From the NCBI GenBank assembly GCA_030674155.1, contig CM060335.1, positions 34,583,781-34,626,280 of the forward strand: 42,500 nucleotides of DNA. The letters are read 5' to 3'. The translations under genes and the position numbers were made by a program. A model generated the notes under the pieces. It was not told where the DNA came from, made no database searches, and was given only the letters and a program-made list of their open reading frames with translations. How positions within the stretch are numbered: the stretch's first letter is position 1; every line of letters begins with the position of its first letter. The DNA comes from Stramonita haemastoma. Taxonomy: Eukaryota > Mollusca > Gastropoda > Neogastropoda > Muricidae. Below are positions 20,294 through 33,903 of the stretch, piece after piece.

Positions 20294-23200
20294 CTGACGA
20301 CAGACACAGCAAGAAGGTTGCGGTTATTGATATTGTTTAGTGTTACTGTACTGTGTGGTCACAGCTGTCAGTTTCCAGTTATTGATATTGTTTAGTGTTA
20401 CTGTAGTGTGTGATCACAGCTGTCAGTTTCCAAGTTATTGGTATTGTTTAGTGTTACTGTAGTGTGTGGTCACAGCTGTCAGTTTCCAGTTATTGGTATT
20501 GTTTAGTGTTACTGTACAGTGTGGTCACAGCTGTCAGTTTCCAGTTATTGGTATTGTTTAGTGTTACTGTAGTGTGTGGTCACAGCTGTCAGTTTCCAGT
20601 TATTGATATTGTTTAGTGTTACTGTACTGTGTGGTCACAGCTGTCAGTTTCCAGTTATTGATACTGTTTAGTGTTACTGTAGTGTGTGGTCACAGCTGTC
20701 AGTTTCCAGTTATTGGTATTGTTTAGTGTTACTGTAGTGTGTGGTCACAGCTGTCAGTTTCCAGTTATTGATATTGTTTAGTGTGACTGTACTGTGTGGT
20801 CACAGCTGTCAGTTTCCAGTTATTGGTATTGTTTAGTGTTACTGTAGTGTGTGGTCACAGCTGTCAGTTTCCAGTTATTGATATTGTTTAGTGTTACTGT
20901 ACTGTGTGGTCACAGCTGTCAGTTTCCAGTTATTGATACTGTTTAGTGTTACTGTAGTGTGTGGTCACAGCTGTCAGTTTCCAGTTATTGGTATTGTTTA
21001 GTGTTACTGTAGTGTGTGGTCACAGCTGTCAGTTTCCAAGTTATTGGTATTGTTTAGTGTTACTGTAGTGTGTGGTCACAGCTGTCAGTTTCCAGTTATT
21101 GGTATTGTTTAGTGTTACTGTACTGTGTGGTCACAGCTGTCAGTTTCCAGTTATTGATATTGTTTAGTGTTACTGTAGTGTGTGGTCACAGCTGTCAGTT
21201 TCCAGTTATTGATATTGTTTAGTGTTACTGTACTGTGTGGTCACAGCTGTCCAGTTTCCTCCAACTTTCAGCTCCTCTCAGCTGTTAATTAATTAATCTA
21301 TCCCATCCCAGCTAAGCTTCGGCCAGCTTGTGCTAGTTATAGCAGGAGCTGACTACACATGGACTAGGTAAAAGGAAGGAGCGTGTTATATTTAGCACTC
21401 TTGACTAGGCCTTACTGAGTGATGTTGGATCTGTGCAATGTGTGGTATGGTGTCGAGTTGAGTTGTGATGTTTGTGTTGTGTATAGTGTACTGTGCTGTA
21501 CTGTGTTGTGTTTTGTCACGTTTTACTTTTTACTGTGTTGTGGTGCGTTGCGCTGTACTGCATTGAATTGTATAGCATCATACTGTACCATACTATACCA
21601 TGTGGGTTTAAATTGTATTGCAGTGCACATTCTAGTATTGTATTGCCTCATCTTCCATCATAAAGAATGTAAAGAAGCCCCACATCTTTCTGGATAAAAT
21701 TTCAACACAATAAGGCATCATTATTGTATGTAATAACACATTTCCTCATTATTTTCTATCTACATTTATTTTGCCAGCTTTCTCAGCATGTCAATCACCC
21801 TTGCCCCCCACACCCATAACCCTATCTCCATAGCATCTGCAACATAAGAACTCTTTATAACTAACAGCAGGGAATTTTTTTTTTTAATACTGAAAGGAAT
21901 ATAATTTTTATCTACACAATCAATGAAACACAGAGACTCACACAACTGCACACACAGAAATTTTGCACAAAATGCACACACACACACACACAATGCACAC
22001 ACATACAACACACAAATGCACACACACACAATACAAAACACCCACAAACACAACACAACACAAACACAACACAACACACAACACACACACACACACAGAG
22101 TCAGTCAGTCAGGTCATCTTACTGGAGACCATTGGTGGTGTCCCGATGTGCAGCAAAATGGCTGACCGGGTCAAGTCGAGGCCAGGCCATGGCCGGGTCA
22201 CTCTGGGGCTGACCCTGCAGGTCCCACACTGTGACATGGCCATTGTGGTGACCAGACATCAGGTACTGGCTGGACCTGACACAAGGGGACGGGTTAGCCT
22301 AGTGGTCAGAACATCGCGCTCGCAATTTGATGACCCGGGTTCGATTCCCGGTTGAGGGGATTTTTCCTCTGGAGTTAACATCAGTGCCGACTTCACTCTC
22401 CCGAAAAGTTTTTTTGATGAGACTGCAAACCGAGGGCCCCTGTGCGATCGCACGCAGGACATCTTGCGCACACGTTAAATCCTGTTCCGCTTTTCGTAAG
22501 AGTAGGCCATTGTGTGCCGGTGGGAACAGATATTTACACAACTGCATACACACGGGGACTGGATGAAAAAAAGCACATGAGTGCTTATCCCATTATCGAT
22601 ATAAAAGAATAAATAAATAAATAAATAAAAAACCATGTCACACTGTTGCTTCACTCTGTGACGTCAGCTCTGTGCCGCATGTCACAGCTTAGACTTCGAC
22701 AAAAGTTTTGATACAGATTAAAACAGGGTATTAATTAAACCAATTCCACTGTCAGCAACAAAACCGGTGTGTAAAAATGTGATAATGCAATAATACAGTC
22801 AGTATTATTAGAATTAAATCAACTCATAATGATATGATGTAAAAATGTGATAATGCAATAATATGGTCGGTATTGTCAGAATTAAATCAACTCATAACAA
22901 TGTGATATTACAAGGAATCAGGAAACACTTTCATTACAACAGAGATGATTTTTTTGCAAATTTAACAAGTTCTCATTTATCTTGTGTATTCATCAAGAGG
23001 TTAAAGTTTATCGTATTTGGATGACATTGAACCTATTTCTGCCAAAAAATACACCTGTTCTGCACACATGAAGCACCATTCCATCAAGAGGCTGACAAAG
23101 TCAATCCCCCCCAAAAAAAAATCCTCAGTAATAAGTAATAGTGATTTTACTTGTTCGGTCAGCTTTGGTCTTGTTTGTGAATGTTTCATTCTCATGCTTG

Positions 23201-26200
23201 CTAGGTGCCAACACTTGTTTTCAGCATGTTGGAACAGTTTTATGGAAAAAAAGTCATCCTTGTTTATTGTTATCATTATCATTTTTATGCTGATTATGCT
23301 GTTTTCCATTGCTCAGATACTTTATAATCCTCATTCAAGTTCTTGAACAGGTACTAATGATGATAAATTTTGATGGGAATGAAAATCTGCTGTTTATTCA
23401 ATTTTGTCACGGGTGTTAAGTTACAACAGTGCTTACAAATACAAACTGAAAGAGGAAAAAAAGATAAACATCAAGAAAGTTATGGCATACAAACATAAAA
23501 ATGATGTACTGGAAGAAGCAAAAACCCTTCGGGAGCACTAACTTGTCAATATCGAAGTACATTCTCTGGTTGGTAGCCACGTAGCGATACAGAACGCAAA
23601 GAACCTTTTCTGGGTTGCGCATATCAAAAACATGAATTTCTGGGTCCTGAAAAAGATATACACATGCGCGCACACATGTACACATGCACACGCACACACA
23701 CACATCAGTGATGTCACAAAGTAGTCAGGCTAGTTCACTCTTCTGTGCGTCTGTCTCAGGTCTGTAATGTATAAACAAAAAAAAATTCTGTTGTGACATG
23801 CTGATTGATTTTAAACTTTTCTTTAAACTATAAAAAAACCAACTTATGTTGTGACATGCTGATTGATTTAAAAACTTTTCCTTTAACTTATTATAATGAA
23901 ACACAACAACTTTAAAATGCATAACTTTTCCATCCTTTGTTACACTAATGATTTATTCTTTCTAAATGGCGACACAAAACACACAGAAAATGAAGTATTT
24001 TTACACATGATTGCCCATGATATCTCTATATGCCATTTGTCCAGAAGAACCAAAACACAATGGTGATTTTTTTTTCCCAAATCAGTAATACTCAATAAAA
24101 AATGTTTTTCTGAAGTTAGAACACACAATACGGTATCAACTAACCTTTTTTTCTTCTTCCTAGTTTAGAGTACATGATAAACTAATGGTTTACTTCGTAC
24201 GTACCAGAAATCATGATATCCTGTTGATTCACCTCTTGCACAAGAGGTCAGATAAGAAACCGTAGCAGTGAAAACGCCACCCTTATCAAAAACTCTGTAA
24301 CAACTATCCACTCACACACACAAAAAAGAAAACTGGAAAAAGAACCAAAAAAAAATGCAGGCATTTCAAAGTAACAAAAAGTATTTTGAAACATTTGATG
24401 AGAAGGGAAGATAACAGTCACCTGCAGTCATCACAGTTGAAAGAAAATCTCCATTTCTGTTAAAACAAAAAACAAACCCCTACCCCCTATAAATTGAAAA
24501 AAATAATAATAAAAATAAATTTTTAATAAAGAGGGAAAAAAAGAGAGGGAAAAAGGTGTCAGACTCATCCACAATGTCAATGCTGAAGTCAGATGTGCTG
24601 GGACTGACTTGTCAGGGGCTTAATGGCAGTGCAATACATTTTTGCTTGTATGATACACAACACTAGTAGCTGAGCGTTTCAAAAAGAAGAAGAAGAAATA
24701 CCCATTTATTTCAGTTCTATAATTAGTCATACACAACATAACAACTTCCCCCCCTCTCTCCATAAGTTGAAAACTGACACACGCTAAGGCTCTTGAAAGG
24801 GGTCATTAAATAGGGAACACATACGCCTGCACACACACACACACACACACACTTTACATACACAGAGTTAAGCAGACTGTAAACACACCACCATGTTCAC
24901 TCACACACACACACTGAATCAAATAAATAAAACCAAAAAAAAAAAAGAAAAATTAAAAAAAAACACCCTGGTTTCAATCTAATAATAATAATAATAATAC
25001 ATGGAATTTGTATAGCGCTATCTCTTGTAAAGACAAATCAAAGCGCTTGATCAAATCTAACCTTACGACCACCTGCGAAGAGGTAGTTTCCATCTTGAGA
25101 GAAGCAGACATGGGTGATGCCCCCTACTTGGCCTTCAAACGCCAAACTCATAGCACCAGTGGGCAGATCGTAGATTGCAACTGAAAACAAATATAAGCAT
25201 CCTCATGTGTCAGTTCTAGGATTCATATTTTGTCATTTAAAAAATTGAAAAAAAATTTTTTTTTAGGGGACATCAATGCATGGCGAGCCTTTACAACTCC
25301 TAGAATTCATTTTTAGACATAATATTGATGGTAAGTGTGTTTTTGAGGTTTAAACTCTTGAAAATTTTTTTAATTGAGACAAGTCTGAAGTCAGTTGCAA
25401 CCTAGTTATGAACTATGATTATCTGCTCACTGACTTTGATTTTCCCCCCTCCTGTACCAGTTACTATATATATGGAAAACTATTATTGTTTTGGGTGTAG
25501 TGATGTGTTCTGAATTTTTCCAGTGTTTTTATGCATTTGTTGAAAAAAAAAATTGTTTATTGAATTATATTGTAGTCAGTGTGCATGTGTTGTGGATTTA
25601 CTTCCCTTGGCATGGTATTTTTTAACTAAAGTTTCGTAAGTCGTATAAGGAAAGCAGAGGATTATTAACAAGGCATGGTTCATAAAGATAGAATAAAACA
25701 CAAGATTCATAACAACAGAATAAAACACAAGCTTCATAACAACACAATAAAGCATAAGATTCGTAACAACAGAATAAAATACAAGATTCGTAACAACAGA
25801 ATAAAACAGTAGATTCATTACAACACAATAAAATACAAGATTCACAACAACAGAATAAAACACAAGATTCACAACAACAGAATAAAACACAAGATTTATA
25901 ACAACAGAATAAAACACAAGATTCATAACAACAGAATAAAACACAAGATTCATAACAACAGAATAAAACTCAAGATTCATAACAACAGAATAAAACACAA
26001 GATTCATAACAACAGAATAAAGCACAAGATTCATAACAACAGAATAAAACACAAGATTCATAACAACAGAATAAAACACAAGATTCATAACAACAGAATA
26101 AAACACAAGATTCATAACAACAGAATAAAACACAAGATTCATAACAACAGAATAAAACACAAGATTCATAACAACAGAATAAAACACAAGATTCATAACA

Positions 26201-29127
26201 ACAGAATAAAACACAAGATTCATAAAGATAGAATAAAATGCAATAAAAAAGAAACCCCAACACCCCCCCCTCCCCCCAAAAAAAACCTAGTTGAGAAAAG
26301 TTGATTACGATCAATTCTATTTTCCTCACTCATTTTTTTAGAAACTGAACATTACATAATTTTCAAGATCTTTTACACCACATTATGGATACAACATGAG
26401 ATGTAATCATTATCATCAAAGTAATTTTTCATTATCATTAACTTAAAACTTATATCTGAGAAAACAGAAGTGGATGAAGACAAGAGCAAGTAACCAGTAA
26501 CAATTTCTTAATCCTTATGAATATGTTTCATGAATTTTTTTAAATCCCAAAACCAAACCACCCCCAAAAAAACATAGGATAAAAAGCTTTGACTGACAGC
26601 ATGTGAGATATTATTAAGGATCACGCCTTTGGCCTTTATCCTTATAATCATTGTTGTTCTGTTTTTAATCATTATTGTCATCATCACCACCATCCCCACC
26701 ACACCACCACCCTCCTCCTCCTCTCCATCCTCACCACCATGAAAGACACAAAAAGCGAATCAACTTACCATCGCCATTGAAAGCGCCAGCAGCAACCACT
26801 GTGGGACAGGTGGGGTGGGCGGCAAAACAGGACAGTATTCCCCGCTGACCCTTCACGCTGTTAGTGAATGGATCTTTGTCTTTGGCTGCACACCAACAAC
26901 AAGACAGAACCGACATTCAAAATGCATATTTATATGATGAACAGTAGGAGCAAACCATTTATTTAGCTGATATACAAAACTTTTATATTTTTATTTTAAT
27001 AGCAAGAAGCACAAAGAGACCCCCCCCCCCCCACTCCCAAGTTCATCCTTGATAAGTGCTATTGAATTCTGAATCTTTTTTCTTAGGGGCTTCTTATGCG
27101 CTGGGTCTGACTTGTCAGGTGCTTAACGGCAGTGTTTGATGAAGGAGAAGAAAAAGAAGAAAACAAACAAAACTTATCCCACTACCAAAACACAAATTAA
27201 AAAATTGCCCCCCATTCCACAGACTGCAGAAGAAATCACATACAGACAGTGGAGACCACCATGCAGTCCCGTCCAGGCCGATTCACGTCGAAGCAACGCA
27301 GTTTTCGGTTGAAGCCAGCCACCAGGTGTTTGCCATCGCTGGTAAAGCCAACGCTGTGAGCTGCTACAATTTCATCCTGAGGAAAAATGAACAGAATTCA
27401 TCATCTTTGACAAAATAACGGAACTCAAAGCAAATAGAAAAGAAAAATAAAAAGCATTAACAACAACTGAATGTTAAGTGTATTGTAATTTTATGTGTAT
27501 TCCAGTTTTTTTGTTGTTTTTTTCAATGTGTCTGATATCCTTAGTTAGAAAAGAAAATAAGAAAACATTTACAACAACTAAATATTAGGTGTATTGTAAT
27601 TTTATGTGTTTTCAAGTTTTGTTTTGGTTTTCTTCAATGTGTCTGATTTCCTTAGTATATGAAAGCTGGTCCATGTGTGTAGCCTTCCTTTTTTTTTTTG
27701 AGGTGTGTGCTTTGAAAACGAAATATTTTTGGTCTACCACATTGGGAAATTTAAGTGTGATATGTCTGAGAGGGACAATCATAGCAGTGAAAACATACCA
27801 CGTGATTGTAGGACCGAAAGCTGCAGACCAGTTTCCCAGTGAAGGCACTGAACATGTGGATTGGGATGTCCCGTACTGAGGTAGCAAACCTGTCCATACA
27901 CAACAGACAACAATAAGCAAATGCGAACAATAGCATTGAAAAAAAAACTCTGTCCATAAAAAACTGACAACAATAAGCAAATGCAAACAATAGAATTAAA
28001 AAAAAAAACCCTGTCCATACACAACAGACAACAATAAGCAAATGCAAACAATAGCATTGAAAAATAACCCTGTCCATACACAACTGACAACAATAAGCAA
28101 ATGCAAACAATAGCATTGGAAAAAAAACCCAACAAAACCAAACCAAAAAGCATGGAGGACTAAAGTGGGCAGCAAAAGTAGAATACATACTCATATGTTT
28201 GTATACATACACACCGATAACTGACAGAAAAACATTAGGCACACAAATCTAGTCCACAGCATCGAATAATAAAACCGACAATAAACAAAATCTTTTTTTT
28301 GTTTTCTATCCCTCCTGTTTCTGTTCACTAATAGTCTACAATGGGGTTGATAGCAGTGTGAATGACTGCAGAAGTTGCTGGAAAGTCCTCTGTGTTAGCC
28401 ACGGTGCACAAATCCAACCTCACTCAGTAGGGCCTAGTCAAGAGTGCTAAATTTAGCATGCCCCTTCCTTTTACCTCGTCCATGTGTGGTCAGCTCCTCC
28501 TATAAATAGTACCAGCTGGTCACATCTAGGATGGGATGGGATGGGATAATTAGCGCCTGAGAGGAGCTGAAACTGGGGGAAACTGACAGCTGTGTAGCGT
28601 TAAATCCTGGATCCAAAATGAACTGGTTGAACCAAAGCATCCTTCTGCAGCTGTCCTTGAATATTTCATCCACATATGTTCTAACATGTGAAAAACTCCA
28701 GTGAAAGTTTACTCAGTTTAATTATGACATTTATATCAGAGACATTTCCCAGTAGGTGAGTGGGGTCACTCTTGTCAGATACAAAAATACCTCACAAACC
28801 ATTAGCAAGCTTGTTTCAAAGACTGTGATGGGGTCTGCTACAATATGTGTGTAAGTGTGCGTGTGTGTGTGTGTGTGTGTGCGCGTGTGTGTGTGTGTGA
28901 AAGAGAGAGAGTGAATGAGAAGCAACCCCGTGTGTGTGAGTGTGACTCTGTGTGTGTGTGTGTGTGTGTGTTTGATTTGATTTAATTTGATTTAATCTTT
29001 TATATCAAGGATAATGGAATAAGCATCCACGTGCTTTTTTACATCCAGTCCCTGTGTGTATGCAGTTTTGTGAATGTCATCTGTTCCCACCAGCACACGA
29101 TGGCCTACTCTTACGAAAAGCGGAACA

Positions 29128-29162
<35 letters not shown>

Positions 29163-31022
29163 TGCATCAGTCTTATGTGTTCATGCTCTTACATCTGTAT
29201 ACTCACAGGCAGGAGTTGGGGTCGGTGATAGTCATGCCAGGGTACCAGGCATAGTCGTAGATCAGATCACTCTCTGGAATCTTCCTAGAGCTGGTCTACA
29301 CACAGAGAACAAACGGCCATAATTTGCAAATTGTGTGGAATTCTCACATGCATTTCTCTGCTTGTTGCTCAGACACTAAAGGCACATCTGAAGAGAGACA
29401 GAAGACGAGTTCTTCACCAGTTAACCTGACAATCCCTGGGTCACATGAGGTGAGGGTAAAAAAACAATAGGATTTTAACTTGAGATATCTAAACTTTCAA
29501 TTCTTTCAGTTAGTTGTGCATATGATATTCACTGTTATTCATGAACAAGTATACATACTGTCACAACGGACACCATTCTTCACATCCATCGAGTAATTCC
29601 TATTTTTTAATATATATTTTTTAATTCATCTAATTTTCTTTTATTTTATTACTATTCTTACTGCCTGTAGAAGCTGTAGGCCTCTCTTTCTTGAAGTCTG
29701 TAACACATGCCATTATTCAAGTCCGTGTCAATAGGCTTTTTTTTTTTTTTTTTAAAGTTGAGGGACAGATATTCTTTACATTTGAAGACAAAAATATCAC
29801 GAGTCCATACATGTCAAAAGTGGGGAGCACCCTATTGGCACATGAATACCTCACCAGTTCTGTGTTGACGTTCCACGTTTTGTCCACCACGCTCTTGGGC
29901 AGGTTGAATATGCGGACGACGTTGTCGTTACTGTTGGTCATCAGCAGTCGACCATCTGGGGACCTGAGACCCACCAACAGCAGATATTAAACCTCACACT
30001 TTATCCATAAAGCCGCCGCTGTAGTCTAGTGGTTAGGGCGTTGGACTCGTAACCTAAAGGTTGCGGGTTCGATCCCAGCTTTCGGCTATGGCGTTGTGTC
30101 CTTGGAAAAGGCACTTTATGGCTATTTTCTCACCCCACCTAGGTGTAAAAGGGGTACCAACCTTGTGTTGGGGGTTAACCCTGCAATAGACTGGTGTCCT
30201 ATCCAGGGGGGAGTCTATGACTCTCAGTCGCTTAACGCCACAGAAACCGGGATAAGCCTGATGAGCCTTAGGCTCGGGACAGACTTTAACTTAACTTTAA
30301 CTTTATCCATAAGCTTCTGGTCACTGCAGGGATAGAATTTACCACCCATTCGGCTTTTTTTCTAATCATTAAGCAAATAGTATTGTGTTGTATAGAACTG
30401 TATCATATCATGCTGAATTGCACTGCATTGTATTGGATTTTTTTTTTTTTTTGGAGGGTATAAAATTTACTGCAGTGAATTGTAACAATGTATTGAACTG
30501 AACTGTGCTGTTTTGCTTTGTATTGGACCATAGTGCAATGTATTCTACTCTGTTGTTTTGTATTGTGTAGTACTATGTATAATTGTTCAAGTAGATTTTT
30601 CTTCATGAAATTCAGACAACTCTCCATAGGGAGGGTACATCACCATAGCAGAGCCCCAACCTTTTCCTCTTTCTGTATGATACATGATTATTTTTTTCTG
30701 CCTGCCAAAAAGCTTTTTTTTTTTACAGAATCATGCCATCAGCAATTTTCTTGTTGTCACAGGTGTGTGCTCAATAAGCCCACTGCTTGCGCAGGTGACC
30801 TCACTTTATCATTTTATATAAGTTTTTATCAAAGCAAGATGATGTCGCATCGACACAAAAATACTATGACACAAAGATATCGATATAGAATAAGAGCAGA
30901 CAGGCAGGTAATTTTACTCAGGTGGATCCAAAGGTGTGAGTGAAATTTTTATCTTTTAAATACCCAGTCACACAGTATTGCCGCAAAGGAAGAAACAGCA
31001 GAAGTTGGTGTGCATACAAGTG

Positions 31023-31076
<54 letters not shown>

Positions 31077-31078
31077 TG

Positions 31079-31141
<63 letters not shown>

Positions 31142-32773
31142 TCTCACAAACACACACATTCACAAGGAGACACATCAACAAACAGGAACACTAGCATAAG
31201 AGTCAATCAATTTCAAGACTACAAAAACCACAAAAAACCCCAACAAAAAAGACCCGCAACATACCATTTGCATCCACGCAGATAGTTCTCTTCCACTTCA
31301 TTATATTCTGTTTCACACCGAGCCAGGAGTTCCCCTTCACGCCTGTAGAAATATGGAATCATTACCAAATATATTACACCACCTTTTCTCTCTTTTCTTT
31401 TCTTATATTACAATACCTTTTTTTTCTTTTCTTATATTACAATACCTTTTTCATATTTTGAATACACACCTGTCAGTTTTCCCCACTTTCAGCTCCTCTC
31501 AGCAGCTAATTAATCCTTCCCATGCCAGCCCAGATGGGGCAGCTGGTGCTAATTATAGCAGGAGCTGACCACACTTGGACTAGGTAAAAGGAAAGGGCAC
31601 GCTAAATATAGCACTCTTGACTGAGTGATGTTGGATTTGTGCGCTGTGAATGACATGATCTACATGACATGTTCTTCCTTCAAAGGAGATATATAAAAGT
31701 TCATTTACACCAATATTTTCTAACCGATGTAACACAACAAAGTTTGGTTAATTTGTTGTTGTTTTCTTTTCCTTTTTTATAAAGAACTACTGGTTAAATT
31801 ACAATACTTTTTCAGTTTTTGAATGACACAGATCAATTCTATTAGTTCTCTAAAGCATGTAACTAAAACTCAAACCAATTCGACATTAGTTTAAGCTTTT
31901 TCAAAAAAATTACCAGTTACACTGCAATACTTTGTCGTTTTTTTGAATGACATACAACAAAACATTCATATCATCTAAAAGACAGTATGCAAACCATCTT
32001 AACACCACAAAGTTTTTACAAAGAATTTCATATGCTGGTTCTGAAAAATTACAAGTAAACATCACATCATGACAGCAACCCTGGAGATGAAGCATGGCAA
32101 TTTAACAAGGGATCACATAATTTTGCTTTAATCAGGGATAAAACACACAAAAAAAGCCCAACATTTAAAATATATCATTGCATGAAGAAAACAAAGAAAA
32201 AGAAGAAAAAAGAAATAACAAAGAAGAAACTGAGTAAGAGGATGTGAAACAGGAATAAAAACCAAAAAAAAGATATGATGAAGAAGAAGACAAAGATGAC
32301 CAAAATATAAAAAAAAGACAAGAGAAAACGAACCAAAAACAAGACAAAAACAAAAATGACAAACAAACAAAAAAGGGAGGGGAAAACAAAAATATGAGCA
32401 GCAGCAGCAGAACAAGAAGAAGATAATGATAACAAAATGTTAAGTACAGCAGAACAAGAAGATAATGATAACAAAATGTTACGTACAGCAGAACACGAAG
32501 AGGATCAGTGTTGATTCTAGGATTTCAAAAAAGGGGGCCCAAGGGCCCCCTGAAATGAAAAAAGGGGGGCATTTGCCCCCTCCCCCCTTTTCTCTTCATA
32601 AAAAAGGGGACAAGTAGTAAGTAGTATTTGCTCATAATACCATTAGTACTCTGATTTCTGCTATTTTTCAAGAACGAGAAACAAAACAAACAGGATGGTA
32701 TGTCAGCAGACAGGATTTAATATACACCTTATGTATTGCAGCTGGTCTGTAAAATGATTTTCTTACACAGGAA

Positions 32774-32830
<57 letters not shown>

Positions 32831-32983
32831 CAGAGACAGAGAGAGAGAGAGAGAGAAGACAGAGAGAGGAGAGAGAGAGGGGGGGGGAGGGGGGGAGAGA
32901 GAAAGGGTGGGGAAGATTGTGGTACATTCAGATGTGGAGGGATACATACTACATAGATACAGGAGGAGATGCATTGTTTGTAT

Positions 32984-33031
<48 letters not shown>

Positions 33032-33185
33032 GGGGGGGGGGGGGGGGGAGAAAGAGAGAGGGGGGAGGGAGGGAAGGAGAGAGAGAGTCAAAGTCAAATT
33101 TTATTTTCACATTTTGAGCTGGAGAGAGAGCTAGATCTAGATGGAAAAAAGAGGCAAGAGCCAAAATCAGTCTTACTTACCATAT

Positions 33186-33284
<99 letters not shown>

Positions 33285-33400
33285 TTGGGGAGGGACCATT
33301 TTGTATTTCCATTCAGAGTTGGAGAACTAGATTTAGATCTAGATGAGAAAAGGGGTTAAAGCCAATATCTAAGTCTTATCTTTTCCTCCAGTCCCATAAA

Positions 33401-33466
<66 letters not shown>

Positions 33467-33573
33467 TCAAAGTCAATTTTGTATTTCCACTTTCAGAGTT
33501 AGAGAGATCTAGATGAGGAGAGGTGAAAGCCAATATCAAAGTCTTGCCCCTCCCCCCTCCCCAGGAGGGAGGA

Positions 33574-33604
<31 letters not shown>

Positions 33605-33605
33605 G

Positions 33606-33645
<40 letters not shown>

Positions 33646-33658
33646 AGGGAGGGGGGGG

Positions 33659-33693
<35 letters not shown>

Positions 33694-33717
33694 CACAGAG
33701 AGAGAGAGAGAGAGAGG

Positions 33718-33762
<45 letters not shown>

Positions 33763-33872
33763 CTGTTAAAGAGAGATCTAGATCTAGATGAGAAAAGAGG
33801 TGAAATCTAATATCAAAGTCTTGTTTTTCCTCCCATGCAGAGAGAGGAGGGGGGAAGAAGGAGAGAAGAGAG

Positions 33873-33903
<31 letters not shown>

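Noticed and set aside
20321..21252. Regular repeats considered as a CRISPR array
   Set aside because: The units are head-to-tail copies without unique spacers, and the context is a eukaryotic intron.
22285..22360. A tRNA gene, from box A and box B spacing
   Set aside because: There is no acceptor stem or mature 3' end, and the sequence continues as a SINE body present in several copies. The same holds for 30012, 39045 and 19120.
25576..26223. A 215-codon minus-strand frame repeating MNLVFYSVV, at first sight a repetitive membrane protein
   Set aside because: It is the 27-bp minisatellite read in the one frame without stops, inside a WRAP53 intron on the same strand, with no start context or splice link.
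27612..28242. Minus-strand frames rich in Phe/Leu/Cys over the exon 8 array
   Set aside because: They are the tandem array read through, with only the 91-nt exon being real.
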